From: Pythium myriotylum
Lineage: Eukaryota > Oomycota > Peronosporomycetes > Pythiales > Pythiaceae
Reading direction: 5' to 3'
DNA: 64,000 bases
Assembly: GCA_023091665.1 (NCBI GenBank)
Contig: JALJCQ010000019.1
Span: 186,001-250,000, forward strand
Below the pieces are notes generated by a model. It did no database searches. It saw only the letters and a list, made by a program, of their open reading frames with translations, and was not told the DNA's origin. The position numbers and the translations under genes are program-made. This document shows positions 1-8,904 of the stretch, in pieces (positions within the stretch are counted from its first letter, which is position 1; each line of letters opens with the position of its first letter).

Positions 1-177
1 AGTTAAGGTGGACGGCTTCGTCCGGATGGCGGGGTCTTGCTGCGACTGCTTCGCGTCGGCACGCAGGGGTGGCTACTACTGCTGTGACCTGTGCTGCAAC
101 AGGTTCTTTGCCGCGGACGTGTCTACTCCCCCCGTGGTCAGCGTAAATGCATAGATGAAACAATGGATCGCGTATGA
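1..177 (+). pseudogene. 3' end of an LFG-like gene cut by the window edge, probably frameshifted
   Basis: In one frame bases 2-154 read a cysteine-rich tail (CCDCFASARRGGYYCCDLCC) that ends at a TAG. In the next frame bases 148-177 read C-I-D-E-T-M-D-R-V-stop. The last four residues, MDRV, are the same C-terminus found on the intact LFG-like copies downstream, and a Cys-rich stretch just before it is also typical of them. The simplest reading is the tail of another member of the tandem family with a small indel between the two frames. Only the tail is visible, so whether the whole gene is dead, and whether an intron rather than an indel separates the frames, cannot be decided here. Confidence 0.5.
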
Positions 178-1118
178 ATACCTAAGCCCACAGATGAGAG
201 CGTAGCATTCTCTACGAAAGTTCGAGAGATCTTAGCCGTTCCTTCGGCTCAATTATTTTCTGCTGGTACCAACAGAACCTCTGCAAGTATTGTCGTTTCC
301 ACCAAAATTTGTGGAACTAGCACTGAAATCCGAATCGATTTAGATTTGATTTTAGGCCAATCAGAGAAGGCAGACGGATGATTGTCTCGTCGCGGCGTGG
401 ATAAGAATGGGAAAGTGGTCAGGTCTTTCGAAATTCGAAGCTTTGGTTGGCTGAATATCGATCGAATCGATTTGAAAATGATTGCCCAAAACGATTCGAT
501 TGGGGCCTTTCGAATGAAAACGACAATACCCGATGTTTCTTTTTGGAACTTGGTTAGGTCGTACGGCCATTCGAGAAGCCAACACAAAAACGATCAATGA
601 ACTCAACTACGCTCGAAGGGCCATCATCGGATGTATTCTTGCAAAGGTGCTGATGGCATGCGGAGATCAGAGCCGTCCAAAATGAGCTTCAAGATACTTT
701 GAAAATTAGAAACCCGAAGCCCCACCAGCAAAGGCAAGTGGAAGGCCTTCAGTGTAGGGTGGACGAGCTGCTATTGTGGAAGGCTCAAGAGGCAAGCCAA
801 GGGGAGACTCTTCGCATGATGAGAGCGAGCGGAGCAACGCTGAGCGGGGCGAGAATCGAAGTCTGCGTGAAGAAAAGAACTCATCAACCAGAGGAAAAAA
901 GATAACTAATGAGTGGAAGGTCCACATCGTTAAGAAAAATACTCACATCGTGGCGAGATATGTATCACACCAAAATGCACCACAGTCTCTTAGCTCATTT
1001 ATCGATGGAAAGGATCTACCCACTGTGCTGGACGATCTCACCACAACCACCTCAGGCCACTCCAATGCAGTTCCCCATTCTTATTTTCTCCTCCGCCACG
1101 CTAAGTCTCTCCTTCGCA
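178..1118. other. Gene-free stretch upstream of LFG copy 1
   Basis: No reading frame here looks like a protein I recognise. Bases 240-600 are AT-rich and repetitive, with recurring TCGAAT/ATCGATTT words. From about 1020 to 1118 the sequence resembles the leaders of the other LFG-like copies (a CT-rich run just before the start codon), so it probably contains the 5' leader of the copy that starts at 1119. Confidence 0.4.
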
Positions 1119-2259
1119 ATGAGTGCTGACGTATTCTCTGTCAACAAACCAGCTTCGATCGACCAATTACCCCCTGGTGCAACACTTGACGCACCTCTAT
1201 TAACGACGCCACCCTCGACTCGTCCGTACGACTACGTCACTCGCCGATGGCAACTCTTCAACCTCTACGACGGAAGTCGCGTCGTACCCTTCGACGAGGC
1301 GACCTTGGGAGCCATCTCGCACCTGCCGTTGCCACTGCAAGTAGCCTTCCGACTCAAGATGCTCGGCATCTTCGAGCTGCAGTTGCTCGTGGTGTGGGCC
1401 GTCGTCGCGGTCTTTCGCTACGAGCCGCAGGCCAAAGATGTGGCTGACCGCTTCTTCGACCCTCCGGTGGCGCGTCTCGTCATAGCCTTTGTTGCGGGGC
1501 TCGCACTGCTCGTCGGACTCTACTTTGCGCGCAACCGGTTCCCACTGAACTGGGGTTTGCTGCTGTTCTTCACGTTTGCGCAGTGTTTGTGTTTCGTGGG
1601 ACTGGGCGTCGTGCTGGACACGAATATCGGCGTGATCAACTGCGGGTTCACGTTCCTCAGCGTTGATCATGATTGTACTGTCATGCATACATTCGCGTTG
1701 GGGCGAGCTCGAGATGCTGTTCTCGTCGTTTTATGCCGGGTTGATCGGGTATGTGGTGTCGGCGCTCGTTCTGTACGGGGTGTTTCGACACGACTTCGCA
1801 ACGAAGGAGGGCTTCGGAGCGACGCTGGGTTTCCAGTTGTTGCTGTTGCTTTGGTTCTCTTACGACGCGATGTCGATGTATCAGATCATGTCGCCGGACG
1901 AGTACATGCATGGGGTGATCTACTTTTACACCGACTTGATTTTGCTCGCGGCGGTGATTGCGGCGATCGTTGGTGCGGCGTTGGCATGTGCGGCAATTGC
2001 GACGATGTGCCAGGATGGTTGCGACTTTGGTGGCGCAGACTGCATCTGCGGAGGTTGCGACTATGGCTTCGACTGTGACGATTGCGACTGCTGTAACGGA
2101 TGTGATTGTTGCGTTGTCTGCAACGGGTGCTATTGTGATGGTGGATCGTCCAATGCACCAAGTCGCCGACCGCAGAACGAAGATAAAACGGTAACCCCGA
2201 AAAAAGACCCTTCGGAAACCCTGTCCGAATATGAACCACAGTATATGGAACGGGTGTAA
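1119..2259 (+). pseudogene. LFG/TMBIM-like membrane protein, copy 1, broken by a 2-base deletion
   Basis: The start MSADVFSVNKPAS matches the starts of the intact copies. The frame then runs through the same first four membrane segments as copies 2 and 3. Near 1661-1664 copy 1 lacks two bases that copies 2 and 3 have, which throws it out of frame. The other frame (from about 1663 to 2259) carries the rest: MLFSSFYAGLIGY, the SYDAMSMYQIMSPDEYMHG motif, and a tail with about 20 cysteines ending in MERV. It also lacks three residues in the fifth helix. Upstream the 909 ATG is in frame, but the 1119 ATG is preferred because it is conserved. A sequencing error is possible because the rest is well preserved. 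Confidence 0.7.
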
Positions 2260-2309
2260 CCGAACTGGAGCCGTGGATAACCAGACATGAAATCTTTGTC
2301 TTCGTTCTT

Positions 2310-2409
2310 GTATGTTATGTCGTTTGTGGCGATGGAAGTTGCCGACATGCACGGCGTCATCTGCTTCAACACAGACCCTATCGTGCTTGAGCTGCAGCCG
2401 TTGGGGTAG
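2310..2409 (+). pseudogene. Short relic of an LFG-like gene (last helix)
   Basis: The frame reads MSFVAMEVADMHGVICFNTD then PIVLELQPLG and a stop. It resembles the end of the core in the intact copies (YMHGVIYFYTDLILL), and at DNA level it looks nearest to copy 4 (ATGCNCGGCNTCNTCTTC...CAGACC...ATCGTGCT). Only about 30 residues are left. It sits just after copy 1 and runs straight into a perfect palindrome at 2404-2432 and then into an inverted hAT relic. The match is short, so this is a moderate call. Confidence 0.45.
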
Positions 2410-2432
2410 CATTTGCGGCGCAAATGCTACCC
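2404..2432. repeat. Perfect palindrome, 14-base arms, one central base
   Basis: Bases 2404-2417 are the exact reverse complement of 2419-2432, with a single G at 2418. It lies exactly between the sense LFG relic and the antisense hAT relic. Confidence 0.85.
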
Positions 2433-3075
2433 GTCTCGTGCGTCCGCCAGCGTTAGGTCGGCACGCTGCAGTGTTTTGGTTGCAGACTCCAGATTCTGCA
2501 TGTCCTTGAGGAAATCTGTGATGTCACAGTGCTCAAGAGCAGAAGGGATGAAGTCGACGATGGGTCGGCGCCGCGGGGCGTCTTCCTCAACGCTCTCGGG
2601 CAGGTCGCGATCAACGTCACGATCACGGTCGAAGAGATGAAGAAAGGGGTGGAGTTGAGAGTATCGCTTCAGCATTCGGTGGAGTCCGCTCCAGCGGAGC
2701 TCGTGTAGGGGAACCGGACGGTATTCGCAACCGTGTTTCTTCAGCACGGCCCGTCACTTCACAGTCCTTAGTTTCTTCATCAGGGCGGATACCTTGTTGA
2801 TCACATCTCGCTTGTCCTTAGACGTGGTCCTTCACGGCGAGGTTAAATCGGTGCGCAGCGCATCCGATCATGGGGACTTCAATGCGCTTGGAGTCCCCAT
2901 GATCCGCACCATCTCCAACTTGGAGATGGTGCGGTTCGTTTCCATGTTGTCACAGGCGATAGCGACCAAGTCCTCTAGCTTGAGGGCGTACTGCGTCAAG
3001 ATCATGTCTAGGAACGTGATGTGCTCGGCGGCGGTCTTGAGCGTCTTGGAATTCATCGCAGCGTATCTCACAGCA
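2427..3075 (-). pseudogene. hAT-superfamily transposase relic
   Basis: Reading the minus strand, the pieces come in the order of a hAT transposase. First is YALKLEDLVAIACDNMETNR (the C-D-N..TN motif), then, after an interrupting palindromic stretch, IGCAAHRFNLAVKDHV. Next come MKKLRTVK, a TGA stop near 2757, LKKHGCEYRPVPLHELRWSG (the R-W region) and LKDMQNLESATKTLQRADLT. The C-D-N, G-C-x-x-H-R and R-W signatures are typical of hAT/BED-finger transposases. The in-frame stop and the inserted fold-back sequence at 2866-2934 show that it is dead. The N-terminal BED finger and the C-terminal dimerisation region are not seen. Confidence 0.7.
2866..2934. repeat. Two adjoining hairpins inside the hAT relic
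   Basis: Hairpin 1 pairs 2866-2878 with 2892-2904 (13 bases, 13-base loop). Hairpin 2 pairs 2904-2918 with 2920-2934 (15 bases, one central C at 2919). They share base 2904, and together they interrupt the transposase between the C-D-N..TNR motif and the GCAAHRFNLAV motif, which normally lie close together. Confidence 0.85.
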
Positions 3076-3576
3076 CCACGTCTGGAACATCCGCTTTAGA
3101 GATGAGACTGGCGGTGACCGCCCGCTCCGCGTTCGGAGGGTATGTTTGGCTGGATAGGAGTAGGACAATGTCGATGACGGATGAGCGGTAGTATCGAGGA
3201 GAATCCTGTGGTCCATGCTATTACGTTGCTAATACGTTGCTGTTTATAGCAACGTAGCCCATGTCTTTTACGGTATGGGCAAGGCAAACGATCCACCAGT
3301 GAGTGATTATTAGGCGAATCTCGAGACGGGGGCATATTAATACGATGGGATCGCTCCGACGCAGGGTGTAGACATCGAAGTCGATGTGCCATGTGCCATT
3401 CATCCGAGCGAAATTACTCCACTTACTATTGCACATCGAAGGCGAAGTGCATGTGCCTTCCTACTTGCAAGGTCGAGTTACCATTGGACACTGTATTTTT
3501 TTTTTTATTACCAATAGCGTCCGACAGTCTAATAGGGACCTATCAGGCCGTCAACCCTACGGGATGGGGTGGTAAG
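3076..3576. other. Decayed sequence, no gene
   Basis: No frame is recognisable. A 9-base inverted repeat with a 6-base loop (TACGTTGCT .. AGCAACGTA) lies near 3231-3256. It may be further hAT or retroelement debris, but nothing supports a specific call. Confidence 0.3.
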
Positions 3577-3850
3577 TTATTCGCTAGGTGGGGAGTAATC
3601 TGTAGAAACCTGGTGCCGGAGAACGGCGGCTGCCACGTCGTGAAGTAGATTGTAGCTGCGGCGGATGGAGGAGGTTGGGTGGGATATGTCATGGGGCAGG
3701 AGTGTGGTGAGATGATCATCAATCGATGTCCAGTGGGTCTGTGCCGCAATCGAAATACGCTGATCCATGGCTGTGTTGGCGAGGTAGTCGGCCATCTTGT
3801 TTCCTGCTCGTAATGTATGTTTGAGGTCGACCGCTTGGATTGTGTTGAGG
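3577..3850 (-). pseudogene. RNase H fragment of a retroelement (C-terminal part)
   Basis: The minus strand reads IQAVDLKHTLRAGNKMADYL then ANTAMDQRI, which is the typical end of a retroelement RNase H domain (H..R.GN..AD.LAN.AMD). The rest of the frame to 3577 has no recognisable motif. The domain start is missing, so this is a fragment. It lies just downstream of a second RNase H remnant in the same orientation, so either one element has been partly duplicated or two insertions are present. Confidence 0.55.
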
Positions 3851-3956
3851 AGTCACCATTGGACACTGTAGCCTAGATTCGTGATGATGATGGAAGTTAA
3901 GTCTATTGAGATCATCTTGTGAATTCCAATAGCTTTCCTGCTGTGCGCTCGACATG

Positions 3957-4616
3957 CTATTGCTCAGCTGTGGCGCTCTGGAGGCTTAGCCGCGGAGTGA
4001 TGTCGTTGTGAAGCAGAACCGTGATGTCGTTGTGTCCATCCTGGGCCGTGGGGTGAAGCACCCGTGTGCTGTGCGCGTTGATCATCGCAAGAGTGGTGAG
4101 CGAATCGGCTATCCTGTTGTGGGCACGCGTGTGGTGGGTCCACCGCTTCACACCGACTTCATCAGCGAGACGCCGTGCTTTGTGGTAGAGAGCGCGCACT
4201 GTGGCGTTCTTGGGCAGCCTGTGATCGCGAAGTTGACGCGTGATCATCGCACTGACTCCAATCACTTCTAGGTGTTGTAGGCCTTGTTGGGCTGCAGCGG
4301 TAAGTCCGACTGTGAGGCCATGATATTCCGCTTGGTTGTTGGTCGAGTGCTGGTTATGTAAACTGACTGACGCACACAACACGATGGTGGCTGCTCCTGT
4401 GGCTCATTCTGCTTGTATGCAAAATGTTCCTGCGCCGCCTGGCCCCGAATTTCCGCGTGAACTCCCGTCGAGAAATAGGAGATGGCTGGTCACCGATGGG
4501 TGTGCTGCTGGTTGAGGTAACGGGGAAATCCGTCGGAACGCCTCTCGAAGTTCATGTAGGAGTCGCGCCGCATAGGTCGGTGCAAGTCTGTTCACGGGGA
4601 CATACGCACTGACCAC
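3957..4616 (-). pseudogene. RNase H-like domain of a retroelement with an in-frame stop
   Basis: One minus-strand frame runs through LLFLDGSSRGNSGPGGAG (first strand of RNase H, with the first catalytic Asp), then a TGA stop near 4403. It continues in the same frame with TNNQAEYHGLTVGLTAA (the catalytic Glu region), HLEVIGVSAMI and WTHHTRAHNRIADSL. In active enzymes the third motif is G-D-S; here it is G-V-S, so a catalytic Asp has been lost. With the stop codon this is a dead fragment of a retroelement. No reverse transcriptase is seen beside it. Confidence 0.65.
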
Positions 4617-5272
4617 AACTTTATGATCTAGCTAGATAATACTTTTTGCCTTGAATAGCTCCCTCCCTTCACCATGACGCTGATATATCCTCGCACGAAC
4701 ACCAAGCACCCGTTGACATATTGCCCACACCGCAGATGACGCGCCAGTCTCAATCGTCCTTAATGTCTAGTCTCCAGGGCAAAAGCGTACCGGTAGTAAG
4801 ACTCATCATCAGTAAAGTGTAGTAGATCAATGGCGGACCAACGTCTCCGCGTAGATTCGGTTCATTTACAACTGCGGCGATACAGGCCACGGGATGGAGT
4901 AGGAGTTCGATGGCGGTAGTGTTTGACTCGCTGCGCTTTGATCAGAGCGCCACCACTAGAGATTCCAAAGTGACGCCATAAGCCGCGTGTGTAGAGTCGC
5001 CATGGCTTGCTCGCGGGTCCAGATGTCGTCTCGAGTGTTTGGACTCGTGCGCCAGAGCTAGGCTGCCTGTAGCACCATCATTCCGTGCTGTCTCCACACC
5101 GCCTCTGTAGAGCATTGACGTCGGCGGTGGATGGCAGTGTGAGTCGCAGCATATCTGACCTGAGAATGGCGTGAGGTTGAGTGAGAAGAATGCATCCTTG
5201 CACTCGTTCACTGTCGGGACGCGCAATTTCTAGTCGCAGATGTGCCATTATGCTTAACTCACTGGGTATTTT
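4617..5272. other. Gene-free, probably decayed sequence
   Basis: No recognisable coding frame. On the minus strand bases 5080-5270 may be the worn continuation of the inverted LFG relic that follows (a faint match to the region encoding FARNRFPLNWGLL), but similarity is too weak to annotate. A 12-base palindrome ATCTAGCTAGAT lies near 4625. Confidence 0.3.
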
Positions 5273-5440
5273 GCAGCACGAGTCCAACGATGAAGGCCAT
5301 GACGGAGCGCGGCGCGGGAGGGTAGAAGCGATCGGTTGCATCCTCAGCCTGTTCCTTGTAGCGGAAGACCGCGGCGACAGCCCGGACTACGAGTAGCTAT
5401 AACTCGGAGCCAAGGTTGGAAGAGGTGCCATCGACGACAG
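5273..5440 (-). pseudogene. Inverted, internally deleted relic of an LFG-like gene
   Basis: The minus strand of 5414-5440 reads RRWHLFQP-like DNA nearly identical to the intact copies. After a junction, 5395-5273 reads VAAVFRYKEQAEDATDRFYP then a weaker IAFVAGLALL-like stretch. This aligns with VVAVFRYEPQAKDVADRFFD of copies 2 and 3. About 120 bases between the two blocks are missing compared with the intact genes, and the frame is not maintained. It is the only member of the family in this window on the minus strand. Confidence 0.65.
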
Positions 5441-5665
5441 ACGCCTGGCTACGCTGGTTCATGGGGAGAAATGGTAGCCCATCGGCCATCATAGATGGGT
5501 GGTGCCAGGACGTGACGTGGACGACCTTCTGACTGTGGTGTACTACTTCAGGGGAAGAAGCTGTTGGTTGCTTCGGGCTCGATACATTCGGAGTTGTCCG
5601 ATGATGAGGCGGCTGTCCCTATCAACTTCTCCATCGGTTTGATCACTGACGACCGAATATGGTAC

Positions 5666-5725
5666 GAGCTACACTGCATTAGAGTACGTAAATCGAAACT
5701 CAGTAGACTTGATCTTCATCATCAC
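5666..5725. repeat. Diverged copy of a ~55-base dispersed repeat
   Basis: The block ATTAGAGTACGTAAATCG...GACTTGATCTTCATCATCAC resembles blocks at 8114-8170 and 54747-54802. It is the most diverged of the three. Confidence 0.4.
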
Positions 5726-6165
5726 GTCTCTACCGCCTTCAGGGCGGCGCCTCCTACCCGACGTGCAGCCTTCACTGCCTTGTATGCACTCTGGGACATG
5801 CGTCTTAGGTGGAGCTGCCTCCAAGGATACCTTCAAATCCACTAGGGTACTGTAGTGTATTAGTTCTCTCCGGACCTGGAGATTTACGATACGCGGGGAC
5901 GGGAAGTGTACCGATGGGTTGTATTTGATCTTTGATTCGGAAAGTCGGGCAGCTTCAACTGAACAGAGCCGCGCGCAGCTCCGACTCGTCATTGCACCCT
6001 GATGGTGATGGCGTTCAATGCTTCCATTCACTCCTCCAATAACAAATACGGATATAAATATATCTGACCAGATTTTGAATTTATGTCAACGGGACGCAAG
6101 TTAATGATTTCTTAATTTATAGCCTTCTTTATCAGCTCCTGCAAACTCTACTGCACTCTATTAGT
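5726..6165. other. Upstream region of LFG copy 2
   Basis: No convincing coding frame. The last 120 bases are AT-rich and lead into the promoter-like element at 6166. Confidence 0.35.
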
Positions 6166-6183
6166 CCCACTCCAAAATTTTCG
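6166..6183 (+). promoter_or_regulatory. Oomycete-type initiator-like element upstream of LFG copy 2
   Basis: CCCACTCCAAAATTTTCG resembles the oomycete core promoter pair (an Inr-like YCAYTYY followed by a flanking element with an A/T run). A related element, CCCACTCGAAAATTTGC, lies at 10191-10207 before copy 4. The first ATG after it is at 6206, in frame with the conserved start at 6311. If transcription starts here, a 35-residue N-terminal extension is possible. Confidence 0.4.
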
Positions 6184-6310
6184 AAGGAGGCCACCGCACC
6201 CACTCATGCGAACCCACTTTGCTGGACGGTCTCATCCACTGACTAACTCCCGTGAATCGAGCGGCCATTCTCACTTTCTCCTCGGCCGAGCAAAGTCCCC
6301 TCTCTTCGCC

Positions 6311-7360
6311 ATGAGTGGCGACGCATTCTCCGTCAACAAACCAGCATCCGTCAACCTGTTGCGACCTGGCGCATCGCTTGACGCGCCATTCATAATCACG
6401 CCACCCTCGACTCGTCCGTACGACTACGTCTCTCGCCGATGGCACCTCTTCCAGCCTTCCGACCAAAGCCTCGGCGTACCCTTCGACGAGGCGACCATGG
6501 GAGCCATCTCGCACCTGCCGTTGCCACTGCAAGTAGCCTTCCGACTCAAGATGCTCGGCATCTTCGAGCTGCAGTTGCTCGTGGTGTGGGCCGTCGTCGC
6601 GGTCTTCCGTTACGAGCCGCAGGCCAAAGATGTGGCCGACCGCTTCTTCGACCCTCCGGTGGCGCGTCTCGTCATAGCCTTTGTTGCGGGGCTCGCACTG
6701 CTCGTCGGACTCTACTTTGCGCGCAACCGGTTCCCACTGAACTGGGGTTTGCTGCTGTTCTTCACGTTTGCGCAGTGTTTGTGTTTCGTGGGACTGGGCG
6801 TCGTGCTGGACACGAATATCGGCGTGATCAACTGCGGGTTCACGTTCCTCAGCGTGTTGATCATGATCGTACTGTCATGCGTGCGTTCGCGTAAGGGTGA
6901 GCAGGAGATGTTGTTCTCGTCGTTTTATGCCGGTTTGATCGGATACGGAGTGTCGGCTCTTGTGACGAGTATTCTGTACTTGGTATTTCGACACGATTTC
7001 GCAACGAAGGAGGGCTTCGGAGCGACGCTGGGTTTCCAGTTGTTGCTGTTGCTTTGGTTCTCTTACGACGCGATGTCGATGTATCAGATCATGTCGCCGG
7101 ACGAGTACATGCACGGGGTGATCTACTTTTACACCGACTTGATTTTGCTGGTGGCGGCGATTGCGGCGATCGTTGGTGCGGCGTTGGCTTGTGCGGCGTT
7201 GGTGGCGACGAGCGAGGGTGGGGCCGATGTCGGCGACGCAGACTGCAGCAGCTGTGGTATGATTTCATGCAACGGGTGCTACTGCGATGTTGGATCATCC
7301 TACGCACCCAGTAACCAACGCAACAACGAAGAAGACAATGGAACGATGGATCGTGTTTAA
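6311..7360 (+). CDS. LFG/TMBIM (Bax inhibitor-1 family)-like membrane protein, copy 2
   Basis: The 349-residue protein has a soluble N-terminus, seven hydrophobic helices (about 80-99, 119-137, 145-166, 172-191, 200-225, 239-258, 268-295) and a polar tail. LFG-family features are the start of helix 1 (VAFRLKMLGIFELQLL), RFPLNWGLLLFFTFA before helix 3, and SYDAM..SPDEY.HGVIYFYTDLI. Asp253 and Asp276 match the paired aspartates that act as a pH sensor in the bacterial homologue YetJ. In other organisms these proteins leak calcium from the ER or Golgi and restrain cell death. The tail has six cysteines and ends in MDRV. The start is chosen because MS.D...NKP is shared by copies 1-3; an in-frame ATG at 6206 is the alternative. 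The core is almost identical to copy 3. Confidence 0.75.
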   Translation: MSGDAFSVNKPASVNLLRPGASLDAPFIITPPSTRPYDYVSRRWHLFQPSDQSLGVPFDEATMGAISHLPLPLQVAFRLKMLGIFELQLLVVWAVVAVFRYEPQAKDVADRFFDPPVARLVIAFVAGLALLVGLYFARNRFPLNWGLLLFFTFAQCLCFVGLGVVLDTNIGVINCGFTFLSVLIMIVLSCVRSRKGEQEMLFSSFYAGLIGYGVSALVTSILYLVFRHDFATKEGFGATLGFQLLLLLWFSYDAMSMYQIMSPDEYMHGVIYFYTDLILLVAAIAAIVGAALACAALVATSEGGADVGDADCSSCGMISCNGCYCDVGSSYAPSNQRNNEEDNGTMDRV

Positions 7361-8904
7361 GGTCCCATAAACGAGAGGGAACTACTCTGTTGGGTACAAG
7401 AAAAGAACAAAGCCTTCAACTACAGTACCTGCAATCGAACATGTCGAGTCATTTCACGCAAAAATTCCTGCCACGTAAACGGTGGAATACAGACCCGCTC
7501 GCTTACTACTAATCACCAACTTATCGTTGTAACGCTTGTTACAACGCTATCCCTCCCGGAGCACAGCAATTACACCCAATCTACGTAGCAAGGCAATGGA
7601 CTCACGGCATTTAGTGACGAGCGCTCAGAGGGACGGATTGAAGATAGAGTACTTCGTAGTACATGAATTGGTCACATTGATGTAACGCAAGGGAACTTTC
7701 ACTATCATGATCAAAGAGATTATACTGATTCCGCTACCTGCAGACCTTGGAATAGGAATAGAATTGGGCGGAAATAGTTCCTGTCATTCACGACTATTGT
7801 GGAGCCAACATGCGCTAGCGAAGAGCTGCGACTTGGTCGTGGTGAGAAGTGAGCATCAGCTGCTCAGAAGTCTGCTCAGGTAGCAGAAGGCTGGCTAGGA
7901 AGAGAGAGAGGCAAAGAAGCAAGCCAGTGTGCTCTCTTCTTCTTGTTCATGGCCGAGTCTGTTGCGTTACAAGCGGCGGCGGCGGGTTAATTGAATCCAA
8001 CACAAACATTGGAACTTCAATTATCTTCGAGGTGTAAACCGAGCAGCTTGATGTCAGCAGACGAACGAGTGTGCAGCTTCAACTCGGTGCACCTCTTGTG
8101 GCACCACTTCGAGCCCCAGCTATTAGAGTACATCAATTGCGCTCAATAAACTTCACCTTCATCATCATCAAGAGGTGCACGAGCTGCTCATGCTTTTTAG
8201 GGCCGACAGGCAGATGTGGAACATTTCCGCACTTGATGCGTAGATGTCGATTACTGTGCAATTATTGGGTAATCATTATTTTGCTCGGCGGAATTCCCAC
8301 ACTTGTCACGCCCCCGCATTGTTTGCTTCTTCTTGTGATGATAACAAATCTCACCGTCTGCACGGATGCACTTTGCGATGTCCGCACCCCGACGGTTTGA
8401 AACACGTCCAAAGTTTCCACTCGTATCCCCCCTCCCAGCTCCACCCCCAGCGAACCCATGCTATTCTACAATATCTTTTCTTTTTCGACGGATGATCAAG
8501 AGGCAACCCTGGCTCAGGACATTCAGGCTCGGCGATCGGTCGCGCCGATGGGACGTGCACGAACCTACACTGATATGGAGTGCCACCGCAAACAATCTTG
8601 CTGAATCCAGATGGATGGGTTCTCCTCATAGTTCTGGCTTCTTTCCCCCAACAACGCATATACCTTGCGAGACAATGTGATAATGTAGCACAATATCGTT
8701 GTGACCTCCAATCGTTCACTCTTCATACTCCATAGCCGTCGTGAACATTTATAGTTCATCTTGTAACGGATTCACTGAGAATCATCCAAGCGTACCCATG
8801 CACCCACTCGGATCTGTTCTCACCTCCGCCACCGAACTCTCGTGAAAGCAGCTCGACACTACCACTTTTTCCTCCCCTCAGCAGAGTCTCCTCCTGCGTT
8901 CACC
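7361..8904. other. Intergenic region between LFG copies 2 and 3
   Basis: No coding frame is convincing. It holds a 9-base inverted repeat (CGTTGTAAC .. GTTACAACG, near 7525-7547), a copy of the dispersed repeat at 8114-8170, and, in the last 80 bases, a CT-rich leader similar to those of copies 1 and 2. The flanks are much more diverged between copies than the coding cores. Confidence 0.4.
8114..8170. repeat. Copy of a ~55-base dispersed repeat
   Basis: CCCCAGCTATTAGAGTACA is followed by a block ending CTTCACCTTCATCATC. The same 19 bases and a block of roughly 85 percent identity occur at 54747-54802, and a weaker copy at 5666-5725. Its nature is unknown; it may be the end of a mobile element. 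Confidence 0.6.
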
